NCBI GenBank assembly: GCA_026874595.1
Contig: CM049307.1
Span: 80,890,643 to 80,954,642 of the forward strand
Reading direction: 5' to 3'
From: Sipunculus nudus
Lineage: Eukaryota > Annelida > Sipuncula > Golfingiida > Sipunculidae
Length of the DNA: 64,000 nucleotides
Each line of letters opens with the position of its first letter. Position 1 is the first letter of the stretch. Shown here piece by piece: positions 1 through 11,275 of this stretch. The notes under the pieces are model-generated. The model was given only the letters and a program-made list of their open reading frames with translations. It was not told where the DNA came from and searched no databases. The position numbers were made by a program, and so were the translations under genes.

Positions 1-1310
1 TCACATTTCCTGTATTGGTTAATCCATCTATAAAGAGTTTGAGACACAAATGATCTACCTATTCTTCAGTCAGTAAGACTGTCCAATTACATCCTTTTTT
101 CCTGTTTCGTGCCAGTCTCATGGAAAACATCATGGAAATAGTACCTATACCTAAGAAGAGTAAACCTACTGTGCTTAATGATTATCATTCTGTGGCTTTA
201 ACACCGGTAGCTGTGAAATGCTTGAAGAAATGTGTATTAAAATATATTTTGAACTATACTGATAAAATTATGGATAAATACCAATTTGCTCAAGGGAAAG
301 AATGTGGGACTGAAGAAGCTATTTTGTGCTCTTGGACAGTATATGCAAACATTTAGAGCAGTCGCATACTTATTTTAAGAACGCTTTTTATAGGTTATAG
401 CTCAGCATTTAACACCATTAAGCCTAACCTCATGATTAATAAGTTACAGCTGTTAAATGATCCACATTATCTCTGTTTGTGGGTATTGGACTTTCTCACT
501 ATAGAAGGCAGTATTTTAAGGTTGGTAATAGCATTTCATCAGTTTTAGGGTTGAATACGGGGGCCCCGCAAGGATGCGTGCTTTCCCCATTTCTCTTCAT
601 AAATTATACCAATGATTTCAAGGTTACACAACTAGGATGTCTTATTTTGAAATATGCAGAGAATACTGTAGTTGTTGGATTAATTTCCAGATGCGATGAA
701 AATAAATATCGAAAGGAAATTGGACAAGTTGTTACTTGGTGCAAGAATAATCATTTGTTACGAAATCCTTCAAAAACAAAGGAATTGATAATTGATTTTA
801 AACAAAGACCAATCTGTCAATATCCGGTATCTATTGATGGAACAGAGGTAGAAATTGCACAACAGTATAAGTATTTAGGGGTAGTATTAGATGACAGGCT
901 TAAATTGGATAATAAAGTAAGCATAGTGTACCGTAAATGGCAGCTGCGTTTATACTTTCTAAGGAAACTGAAATCGTTTAATATGGATAGTGAACTACTA
1001 GGTTTATTCTATTCTTCGATGATCCAGAGTGTCATAGTATACGCTTTGATATGCTTGTGGGGAAATCTGACCATTAAGAACAAAAAGAAAATTGAAAGTA
1101 TAAGAAAAATAACAGAACAAGTTATTGTTCTTAATTTAAAGGACATTAACATTATTTATGAAAATAATGTTATTAAAATGTTGAAAAAATAGCTTGATTA
1201 TATTGTCTGGCTTAAATCAGGCCGAGGGCTGCAGTCTCTGAAATGCAGAACAAACCGATATTCCAAGTGATTTGTACCGAAGGCGATTAGATTGTTTAAT
1301 GCATAGATAA
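1..1310 (+). mobile_element. LINE (non-LTR retrotransposon) reverse transcriptase remnant, dead
   Basis: Several frames together read as the reverse-transcriptase domain and C-terminal tail of a jockey/CR1/L2-type LINE. The start (about 120-356) has the VPIPKKSKPTVLNDY block. Positions 385-480 in another frame carry the motif A region, read [11 protein letters not shown], where active members have Asp in place of the Gly. Positions 479-1192 carry NTGAPQGCVLSP, then YAEN where the catalytic FADD/YADD box belongs. A tail with a CRTNRY-like segment runs to about 1310. Both catalytic Asp positions are lost, and stops and frame changes break the frame. The element is cut by the window start, so its 5' part is not visible. 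The clade within the jockey superfamily is uncertain. Confidence 0.85.
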
Positions 1311-1653
1311 ATCAAAATAGTTAGTACTTTTTAAATACTAAACTACTATGTCTTTGTTTTTCACTCAGCACTTTGTCTTGTATATGATATTACCCGCAAA
1401 GCAAATTCAAGTATTTGTATGGAATTAATCTTGTATCTTTTATCTTTTGTTTCTTGTTTGGAACTCTTACGCTGATTCTTTTGCTTTCATTGTGAAATAA
1501 ATTGCGCTGTTTGATATGGAATGTATTCTAAACTTTGGCGCCAGACAGACGCAGAAGAAATATGATAAATCCCTTGAATTTTCTTCTTTCCTTGCCTTAA
1601 CTGTGTAACATTTGCTCAAAAATGTAGATACGCTGGTCAATAGTTGTCTGTAC
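1311..1653. other. No gene seen
   Basis: AT-rich sequence between the LINE tail and the 3' end of OLD copy A. The small minus-strand frame at 1467-1754 overlaps the gene end and resembles nothing I know. It may hold the 3' untranslated region of copy A, but I see no clear polyadenylation signal. Confidence 0.5.
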
Positions 1654-3892
1654 TTAGTCACCTTCAGGTTTATGTTGTACAGCTTTTTGTGGGATGATCC
1701 TTTCAAGAAAGTCTTCAAGATCCTTTTCCCAAGCAAAAAGGAATCTACATTCAATTAGTAGATCACGAGATTTATTCAACTGACTTTTTAAGAATTCAAT
1801 CTCTTTGCAGAAAAGATTGAACGCTGTTTTTGTTTCATCTTTTACTGCTGATCCATCAACTGACAAAATCTCATCTATTAAGCTGATGAACTTGTCCCTG
1901 CATGATTCAGTTGAACACCCAAGTATCTTATTACTCACTGCTTTTATTTTTTTCATGAACTTATTCCTACTATTCCATTTTGAAATAGCACTGAATTTCA
2001 GCAGGGCAAGCCGGAATTTCCACTGCAGTTGATTCTGTGGGACAGCAAAATGACGAAGTCCGGATTTTCTTTTGTGCGGATCAAATATAAAGCCAAATGG
2101 TATTTGATCATCCTCACAAAAGATCCCCACATCATGCCACTTGTTGATACCCCCAACCTCCATCAATTTTATCTTTCCTATGTTCATCAAATTTTCAGTG
2201 GTAAACTCGGCGAAACAGACTTCCTCCTTTCGACAAATGAGTTCTGTTAAAATAGTTTGCAGAAAAACACAATCTCTGAACCCTTCATCAAACAGAATTG
2301 TATTAGACAACAATATATCTTTGAAATAAGGCGATGAAACACGGTTAATTATTCTCTGTGCAGGTCTCCCAAACGTTTACATACAGAGTATCCGTCCTCA
2401 CCACGTGCAAACCTATATATACGTGGCCACGTGTCTTTCGAAATGAAGTATGGTGCATGAGTTGTTAACAAAATTGTGGCTGGATCGGATCTTGTTGTGT
2501 GTAATATGAACTCACGCATATTCTCCACAGCAGATGGATGAAGACAGCGGTTTGGTTCATCTAAACACAATGCCTGCCTGGCTCCTCTCCTCGTCATCAT
2601 TAATGAAAACAAATGTGACTCATAAACTCCCTTGGGAATTCTCAAGAGGTACATTTCAAGCTCGTTTCCACTGAGACCAACTTTTTCCTTGAACACGACT
2701 TCAGGTTTACTACCATCGCTTAACTCTTTACGACTGAACCTGTATCTGTTGTGACCAAGTAAATGGTGACATATTTCGACATACCTTTTGAATTCTGATG
2801 TATCCTCTTCAGGAAGTAATTTCAAAAGCAGCTAAGATCGCTCTATGGTATCAGCATAATTGACATGATTCCGTTCCATTTTTGAACTCAAGGTACTGTC
2901 CATAGGACCAATGCCACGGTGAGCAAATACAAATGTTACAACCCTCCCTCCCGAATAGACAATTGCAAAATGCCAATATAACCGAATCTTGAGATGATTT
3001 TCTGCGTGTGCCAACTGGACTTTTTATGGAAGAGCGTTTAAAAAACTGAACCAAGTCGCCCGCCGTCTGCTGACATGGTTTTTCTAACAATTTAGTTATG
3101 CTCACATCACCGACATCCTGAATGGAAATATTTTTGTTTCTCATATCTTCAAGTAGCATTATAACTGGTTCGTTGGCCTTTTTACTAAGAACTGGCATTC
3201 TGTATTTCTCTCCATCTGAGCCCTTCACATATATTATTCCTGCATCAGCAAAAAAACTTGATGATTCCACAAGGGATAAAATGCGGTCACAAAATGGTGT
3301 GTTCAGTGATTCCTGCTTTAGCTGACTTATAACTTCTTTTTCTCTAAAAACATTGTGTTCCAAAAAGAAATTACACATGGCATATGAATTTCTCTCAATA
3401 ATCGGAACGCTGGATGTTGATCTGCTTAACTCACTCGAGAGACATCGCCTGATAATTTCAAATATACAGCTCTTCCTGGAACCATTTTCACCGATCAGAA
3501 TAACAAATACTCCATGACTGTAACAATGGTCAGCAGGAACATTTGCTTGCCCTTTAATTGTCCCCTTACATTGATTATCTTTAGCCAGGATATCTTCCTC
3601 AACTGACAATCCAGCTATCGCCGAAGCCACCTCATGAGATGGTGAAGAGCTGCTCGCACGCATTCTCTTAGGAGGTGAACCAGCTCGTTCTAAACGACTA
3701 GAACGTTTCCTTATGCCTTCGAAAGTGGTGGCTTTTTCTTGGTTAGCTTCATTAGATTTGCTAGGCGCTGACTTATGATCTTTAGTGTGCGACGTCTGTT
3801 CGTCACATACGTTAATTTCGAAGTGTTCTTTTAAAAGTCCAAGGTTAACGAATTGCACTCTTCGTAACATGTCCTGTAAACACACCGAGTAA
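1654..3892 (-). pseudogene. OLD-family ATPase/TOPRIM nuclease-like gene, copy A (decayed)
   Basis: Minus-strand paralogue of the gene at 39549. A splice acceptor (tgtttacag) ends at 3893, and ATG at 3885 or 3876 follows, the latter starting MLRR as in copy B. N-terminal ATPase part: 2851-3885, with the P-loop at 3469-3492 reading GENGSRKS; the codon at 3475-3477 encodes Arg where GxxxxGKS needs Gly. A basic/Ser-rich insert of about 80 residues precedes it. A frameshift falls in the GGGAGGGAGGG run (2942-2953), after which the frame has FAHRGIGPMD. An in-frame TAG lies at 2832-2834. Positions 2349-2825 keep LDEPNRCLHP and LLTTHAP. Another frameshift near 2335-2348 leads to the TOPRIM part (1654-2320), with LFDEG and FDPHK: motif-1 Glu is kept, DxD is lost. 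OLD proteins are ATP-dependent nucleases; this copy should be inactive unless the sequence contains errors. Confidence 0.85.
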
Positions 3893-4449
3893 TAACATTA
3901 AATATAAGAATACAACGTGTATACACTATTGTATAATACTTAGGTTCAGATAGGTCCCAATAAAAGCCTACTATGTGATCACGAAGGTAAATGTATTCAG
4001 AATTTGTGCGCTTACAGACACTGGAACTAAACCTAAACTAAACACAAACTCTTTCGATCTATGGTTGTTGATATTATATGAAAATTAGTAGAAATATTAC
4101 TTTTTAGTTTTAATTACGATATATAGAATATTGTGCCAGAGGACATCACATTCTAGATTCATAATGCACGCCTTTACGAAAGAATTCCGAGAGAGTATCA
4201 CAACTGGTGATGAGGAAGACCGGTGACAAAAATTCCCTGATAATGCCAATATTTTAACATTGCATTAGAATGCACAAGATACAAGTGTTACTTTGTTATT
4301 TTCTTCAACAAATCCCTTGATCAAACGCCGGACCTTAAGTAGTCGCCTGTCTTATTTAGACGCCTGGGGAAAACAATGTCTCAGAACAAATAAAGGCCGG
4401 CCTTAAACAGACGCCCTTCTTGTTCAGAGGCCGAGTGTAAGACCATCCT
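3893..4449. other. Upstream flank of OLD copy A; no gene seen
   Basis: By the acceptor at 3893 this should be intron or promoter sequence of copy A on the minus strand. I could not identify an upstream exon. The 4320-4440 part has short GC-rich stretches with gccggcc and cgcctg words and may already belong to the repeat block that follows. Confidence 0.4.
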
Positions 4450-5085
4450 GGGTGTCAGATTGTTTCCCTGTTTGCCGCCAGATGTCTACTCCCGTCACTT
4501 TAACTGGTGCACAACCGGTCAAATTGATTAGAGATTATTCAGCGTCTCTGTGTTTCATGTTGCATGCGGCAAGGCCGTCATCTCTGTATAGTCCTACGTC
4601 GATACCATCAATATTTCGTAGTTCTGACAGCAAATATAGTCCAACCAGGTCACATGTTTCTGCCCCATCATAGCTGCCCATTGTCACGTCAAATCGTTCT
4701 CTGTTATTTCTTTTGTTCCAGGTGATGTTGTTGTGAAACAGCAGGGATTTCTTTGCTTGCATTATTATTTCTTCTGTCGCTTCTGGTATGTGTTCGATTT
4801 TCGATGCGAAATCGATGGCCTTTTTTTAGTAGCTGCTGAGTGATGGAAGGATACATATGTTGAATTCTATAAATGTTGTGTTACCTTTGTCTTCAATTCG
4901 TTTGAACCATTCTATTACCTCCTGTGAGTTTTTCCGTTGGTTCAGTCGAAGTGTTTTTCGGACGTTGATGTTAATTTTATCAAGTATTTGTTTGCTGATT
5001 CTGCTAATTTCGGTTTTTGCCGGTGGGCTTATTCCGAAAGTTGGGTTTGTGGTCTTTCAGTATAACAAATGCTTCATTTTCCGCT
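4450..5085 (-). mobile_element. Reverse transcriptase relic with YRDD active-site motif
   Basis: Minus-strand frames match a reverse-transcriptase type common in cnidarian and mollusc genomes. Reading from 5085 down: ENEAFVILKDHKPNFRN, then in another frame EISRISKQILDKI and SQEVIEWFKRIEDKG, a broken palm segment around 4830-4870, then 4535-4762 with RFDVTMGSYDGAE and LYRDDGLAACN. The LYRDD box is at about 4560-4590. At least two frame changes and stops interrupt it. The family is probably Penelope-like or a related group, but no GIY-YIG endonuclease part is visible and the assignment is an inference. Confidence 0.7.
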
Positions 5086-5092
5086 AGGTCTC

Positions 5093-5457
5093 CATGCTCA
5101 GGGGCCGACTGTCTCTGGGGCCCAGTGTCTCCGGGCCGAGTGTCTCTGGGGCCGAGAGTTCCTGTTCCCGAATATTTCCGTTAAGTTTACAATGGTCTTT
5201 AGGCATCAATACTGCCATAATACTCAGAGTTTAAGTTCAAATTTGATCGGTAGCATCGACGTATGATGTCCCTCGACCTTTATTTGCGGAACTTATTTTC
5301 ATTTATCCATTTCGGTAACTGACATTACTCACTAACATGGGTAACAGGAACTCTCGGCCCAACAGACACTCGGCCCCAGAGACACTCGGGGCCCCTTAAG
5401 CAGTGGGACTCAGCGACATTCGGCCCTAAGGCCGTCGACCCCTGATACACTCGGTCC
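5093..5457. repeat. Foldback element built of gggccgagtgtctctg repeats
   Basis: The left arm (5093-5172) has tandem variants of a 15-16 bp unit, ggggccgagtgtctct, ending in gagagttcctgtt. The right arm (5337-5457) carries the same units in reverse complement (aacaggaactctcggccc onward). A loop of about 165 bp lies between. The arms are far more GC-rich than the surroundings. This is a MITE-like or foldback structure whose ends consist of short tandem repeats. No coding capacity is seen. Confidence 0.75.
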
Positions 5458-5875
5458 AAAGGTCTGATTTAAGTTATTTGCTTCCATAGTTATACTAAAG
5501 TCGCCCATGTACAGTGGAAACCCATTAGTGTAACGAATGCTTTTGGTTTATTAGAGGAGGGTTTATTGAGCCAAATTTGAATATATTGACAAGAGAATGT
5601 AGATCGTGGTATTTAAGTCTATAAATGAAAAATACTTTATTGCATCCCTATAAAACATGAAGCTTCTGATTATCGTCAATGACATCATACAATAGGTTTG
5701 TAGCCAATATACACATAACGAGCTCAGCTAATACAGAAAAATGACAATGTTTTAATTTCATTATTGTAAACGTATACATATTTTAAAATAGATAGAAATA
5801 TGTTCATTTGTACTGCATCTTGATATATTGCATATATTTTAATAACTTAACAAACAAAATAATAAATACTTTAAA
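5458..5875. other. No gene seen
   Basis: AT-rich unique-looking sequence between the foldback element and the first Helentron-like array. No coding frame, RNA gene or repeat recognised. Confidence 0.4.
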
Positions 5876-7090
5876 CGAGTGGCCCATTGGCCATGACGCT
5901 CAGCTAATTTAGACCGGGTGCTCATTTTTATTAATGTTAAATATTGTCTGTGAGAATAGCCTGTGGCTAAAGTTACATTATTGAAAAAATGAAGAGAAAA
6001 TAAAAAATTCAGGATTCATAGGAGACCTGCCCAGTACCCCCCTGGATTTCAATATAAAGGGTTCCAATGAAAATGGATACAATTTGTACCTTGTCTGTCT
6101 GGGTGCTAAAAATCATGTTTCTGGTCCATAGCTGGCAAAATATAGGTCACCATGATCCGATTTCAGGTTTCAAAGGAGAATTGCCATGGATTTCCTTGAA
6201 TGTAATGTTAGTAGGTTCTAGGCCCAATGGATACAATTTGTGCCTTGTCTGTCTCGGTGCACAAAATCATTTTTCAGCCCATAGGTCACACAATATAGGT
6301 CACCATGACCTAATTTCAGGTTCCCAGGACACTTGACTAGACATCTTTGTATCAAAAGATTCTTGGCCTATAGATAAAATGTATGCCCTGTCCGACTGTC
6401 TTGGTGCTTTTATGATTTCTTTTCCTAAAGGTTGCAAAATATAGGTCTTGGTGACAAAATTTCAGTTTTCCATGGACATTTGCCAAGGACGTCTCAGAAT
6501 GTTACATAAGAAGATTCTATGCCTAACAAATACAATGTGTGCCCTGCCTGACTTTCTGGATGCTCAAAATCCTGATTTCGACCTGAAGGTCACAAAATGT
6601 AGGTCACCATGACTTAGTTTAGGTTTCCAAGGAGATTTGCCTAGGACCTCCCTGGATGTTGCATTAGATACGATTTGTGCCCATCTGACATTCGGGGTGC
6701 TCAAAATCCGGTTTTTATCTCGTAGGTCACAAAACGTAGGTCACCGTGACCTAATTTCAGGTTTCCATAGGAAGTTGCCTAGAGCCTCCCAGGAAATTGT
6801 GTAAAAAGATTCTAGGCCTTACAGATACCATTTGTCCATCTGACCATCTGACATTCAAGGTGTTCATACGTATCTTTTCCCTATAGGTCCCAGAATATAG
6901 GTCACAGTGACCTTATTTTGGGTTTCCAAGGACATTTGCCTCGGACCTCTCTAAAAATCACATTGGAGGATTCTAGGCCTGATCGATTCAATTTGTGCCC
7001 TGTCTGACTGTCTGGATGCTGAAAGTCATGTTTTCGGCCCGTTTGTCTGCATGCTGATGTCATTGTAGTAAGCGTGTGAATCTCAGCTCA
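5876..7090 (+). mobile_element. Helentron-like (pearl/HINE-type) element with ~150 bp tandem array
   Basis: The left core gtggcccattggccatgacg followed by ctcagctaa lies at about 5880-5909. A degenerate tandem array follows, each unit carrying taggtcaccatgacctaat with the ttcaggtttccaaggag block. Units begin near 6145, 6297, 6443, 6600, 6739 and 6900, so the period is about 140-160 bp. The right edge has cagctcagtcat near 7072-7090. Bivalve non-autonomous Helentrons have this layout of a conserved left core, central tandem repeats and a short right end. No Rep/helicase is encoded. Small frames inside it are repeat artefacts. Confidence 0.65.
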
Positions 7091-9832
7091 GTCATTTGAA
7101 CTTATGATTATAATTACAAACCCAATTGCGCCTCCAGATCAAAATGAATTCTCAATTTCATTTGAAAGTACCCGATCTATAATAAAAAAAATGCCTTTTC
7201 TCTTCTTTTACTTCACAGGAGTCTTATTTTCTGAGGTGAACCTCTTTTTGCTTTTTTTTCTGGGTTTTTTTTTGAAGATAACCTATCTTTACCACCCGGT
7301 ATGTGAAGTTTAATCTTCCTGCGTTACACGATTACGATATGGATCCTGTTATTATGGAAGGACAAGCCTTACACACATTCGTCTAGCAACCATGCTTGTA
7401 TTCTGCCGTACTGGGTCAAACAAACAATATCAATTTATAGGCTGTATTGTAAGGCTATTGACTTGGAAGTGAACTATGTTTAAAAAAATGAATCTACATA
7501 ATTAATATAAAGGACGAACTTACGTTTTTTTCTTTATCTTCGCAGGATTCGGTTGTTGGTTAAGGTTTACTGATGCTCAAAGCTGCAGTAAACTGTCTGT
7601 TTGGTGTGCAGAAATTTAGTTACACTTAAAATACGTCAGGCTTTCTTTTAATGTTTATTTGAAATTGCACCAAGGGCAACGCGCAGTCCTTCAAGCGGGA
7701 ACAACTAAACATGTTTGGACATGTAAGACTATACCAAGTATACCTAATGATCGATAAAAGAAAAAAAATGATCGGATATATGCTCGTGGGAGTTTTTAAT
7801 ATGTTACCTAATCAGTAACTAACAATTTAAGCATCATCATTAAACGCATTATGCATGGCATGTTTCTGTATTTTACAGTCACACGAATTCACGATTATTT
7901 TATGTAAAATTTTTGAGGGTAATCGAATATGCAGAGTTGTTTGTGGTCCACATTAAACAGACCAAAACATGTATCCACGTGCCTTTCAACCACGTGGTAA
8001 TAACCGTGGTTTTTCCAATACCTATGCGGATGCTTTGAACAGTGATATGTTATACAGGTCAGTATGCAGTCAATACACAGTTTATTCATTTCTCTTTATG
8101 GACCGATAATGTTAACCATTCGTCCGTTTGTTGTATATACATGGACATATCAGTTTATTTTGGATAATTTATATATACATACAGGTCTTCTCCATGCGAT
8201 GTTTCTTGACTTCAAGGTTATTCTAAATACTTTTTAATTATTGAGAACTATAGTCCGTTTCATCCCCTCATGTCCACCTGTTTTTTGCTATGAAAATTTT
8301 TATTAGTAACATTTCAAGGGAAACAATTACAGTGTAGAAGAGAGGACTACAGAACCTAATTTTCAACAATGTAACTAAATTCCTACCTTATGCCAATTTT
8401 AAGTAACAGAATTTTCTGAAAATATGAGAAATCAGTCTACATTTTACAACATATCAGACCCACTTATGGCGGTCAAGGTCATTGGTCACATGCAAAAACA
8501 GCCTCCACTGACAGCTGCTGATTGGATGATCTCATGTAAACACATAAAAAAATTAACCAGCGAAAACAAAGATGGCTACTTATGGAGGGACACACCATAT
8601 CTGCCAGATCATGATAAGGAGACTTAAATGTTGTGAAACATAAACCGGGGATTTACTGTAAAATTCTTAACTGCCACATTAGGTTGTCACTTCCATAAGT
8701 TGTTTCCTTGGAAAATATTGAAAAATATAAACTTTGAAGTAAATCATCTACGAAAAACAGATGGACAGCAGGTGGTGAAATGGACTATAGTGTCTAGAAA
8801 AAAATCCTGGACCCTGTAATGCACCTAGGTGCATAAGGAAACCGTGCCGTTATGAATTTTCTTAATTGAAAAATTACTCGCTATTCCAATAACTGAACCC
8901 GTTGAGGGAAGATCAACATAATTAGATTGATGCACTACAAATAACCACAGTTTCGATGAAAATGCTAATCCTCTCTAAATCCCATTAAACGGCAATTTTG
9001 AGTGCAATAAGCTCTTGTCCATTTCAATGTAACGTCTTAGGAACTTTCGGAATTTAACTTTACAATTAAATTTAATTATTAACAATTTATAATTAAATTA
9101 ATATATATTTATAATATTTTAAGACTGTGAAATGGATCTCTTTAACAAGCTTTTATTGGTACAGGTAATCGTCTCCATTTTTTAAATTGACTTAATCATT
9201 TTCCATGTATTTCTGAAGAATTCCATTTACGTTTCGGACTACATGACCGAGCTGTGACTCACGATTGCCAAGCGTCAACCAGCCTCGGGGTGACGCATCT
9301 ACGTCACCGAGTTATGCATTATGTGTCAAATGACACAATTTATAACACTTGATTTACTGACCACTTAATACCAAACCAATGTGATATGCAATATGCATGG
9401 CTTTTCGGATGACTTTAACTATATATATGTGTGTGTATATGTATGTGTTTTTAGACAGGCCGGCTGTCATTAAACAAATAATATGCTCAGTACGCTTAAA
9501 AAGTAAAGACTCAAGGCATCAGTCCTGTAATGTCAGAACTATCATTGTATTGTAAATAAATAAAACCGAGGTGCAAATTATGTGAAACAACTTTTTATAT
9601 ATAATATTTAATAAAGTTATAAATTCATGTGTTGTATCTTGATTTCAAGGGACGCCTTATGTTCTAAAATATATAGAACTGGTTTGTCAAAACTAAATAC
9701 AGTCCAACAGCTTGCAACGGATGCACATAAATAAAAGCACCATGGTATTGACTGGGAAATCAATTTAGGTCATAATATGCTCTTGTCTGCGCTGAGCAAA
9801 GTGTATTCCTGAATTAATTAGTTTCGCATAAC
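7091..9832. other. No gene supported
   Basis: Several short frames (for example 7104-7313, 7895-8089 and 8424-8627) match no family I recognise and have no convincing splice context. Two CACGTG E-boxes lie 15 bp apart at 7976-7981 and 7991-7996. A 12-bp palindrome, gcacctaggtgc, lies near 8820. Nothing else stands out. Confidence 0.4.

Positions 9833-9891
<59 letters not shown>
9833..9891. repeat. Compound microsatellite (AT)n(AG)n
   Basis: About 11 AT dinucleotides (9833-9854) run directly into about 18 AG/GA dinucleotides (to 9891). A second AT tract lies at 9969-9992. Minus-strand frames with SLSLSL and YIYIYI strings are products of these repeats. Confidence 0.95.
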
Positions 9892-9894
<3 letters not shown>

Positions 9895-9992
9895 ATGAAT
9901 AGCCTTGCTGGTTCGTTGTACGAAGAAATGGAACATGAATACACAGAAAAGTCGGTTCACTGCCGAACATATATATATATATATATATATAT

Positions 9993-11275
9993 GTATTCCG
10001 GTATAAGAAGAAAATGTCAAAGAAAAAATCCACGATATTGTTTAATAATGAACTCAACGGACTGGAATCCTAAATATTTCCTTAACGGATCATAAAACAA
10101 GAAAAGTTGCAAATTTCTCGATACAATAAATATACCACAAAAGTTCAATATGGTATATGAATAAAAGAAAAACAATTTTTGAATAAACGAATAAATTTTT
10201 GGCGTCATTCTTTTGTACCCTTCTCCATAGACCAGAAAATACAAGCAGACTGCACCTCACCCTGACATCATGTGGCAGGTCAGACTGTATGCCTGGGCAA
10301 TTTAATATTAAATGCAGTCCCTCGACATGAAAATTAACTTTTGAGTAAATATATACTGATATATTTATATCACACGGTGAGAAACACACTTTGAACAGTA
10401 AAAAATAAATTATGGTATTTCCTTCGTTTTATTAGCCCCTAACTGTGGCAATGCTAGCTGGTTCAAATTTTTTTATCTTGGTCGTGATTGCCGGTTGCCC
10501 TCTCACTGATCGGTTTATGATAAACCTTTCTCAGTATTCTGGAAGAGCCGCCCACACACGGATATGTTTAAACATATTTTTGTTTCCTTAGGGACAGACA
10601 AAGGTGAAGCGAGTAGGTTAGCGAAGTGGTTCTCGTGAGTACTGCATGTAGTATGTTATCAGCAGATTCGGAACTTCGTGTAACCATGATAAGATCCGTC
10701 CTGGTGGGTACCAGTACATACGTATTTTATTTTCCATGTTGTCATTTATAACTTTAAAGAGTGTTACTATCTGACCTGACCTTAATATATATTGCACAAT
10801 TATCAAAACTCTGTTTTCCCCAGGGATCGGTCTTTCGCGGTTACATACTTCTGCTCAACAAGACAGCATACAGAGCATGCAGTATCTACGAAATTATTTC
10901 TTAATTCTCGCTCTTTATACTTTATACATTGGCATTCTGACATCTTCATATTTAGTTCCATGTCTCCAGTTTTAATTGTTTACATTTAATTATTTATTTT
11001 AAATGATCGTCTAAGTTACCTGGAACCATTGTATAAAATTAATAGCCTGACTCTGAATAACAGACTTTTTAATTGTTAAATTTAAGTTAACAACATATCA
11101 TTGATTTGTTATTTCTGCATCCGACTAATAAACACATAGAGTATGTTTAAGTCTTTCTACTTCCAGTATCATAATGTCTTATAGGACGGATCTTAATAGC
11201 GGGGATCACGATTACCGGTTACGCCTGAAATGAAGTTACATTATGTTATTTTAATAACTTTGACAGCAATTATTT
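9993..11275. other. No gene supported
   Basis: AT-rich sequence with overlapping short frames on both strands (10017-10389 minus, 10792-10989 plus), none with recognisable domains. No repeat structure seen. Confidence 0.4.

Noticed and set aside
9814-10057. Proteins rich in SLSLSL/YIYIYI
   Set aside because: They are translations of AG and TA microsatellites. The same applies near 24732, 28292, 28994, 30355, 55597, 56150 and 63093.
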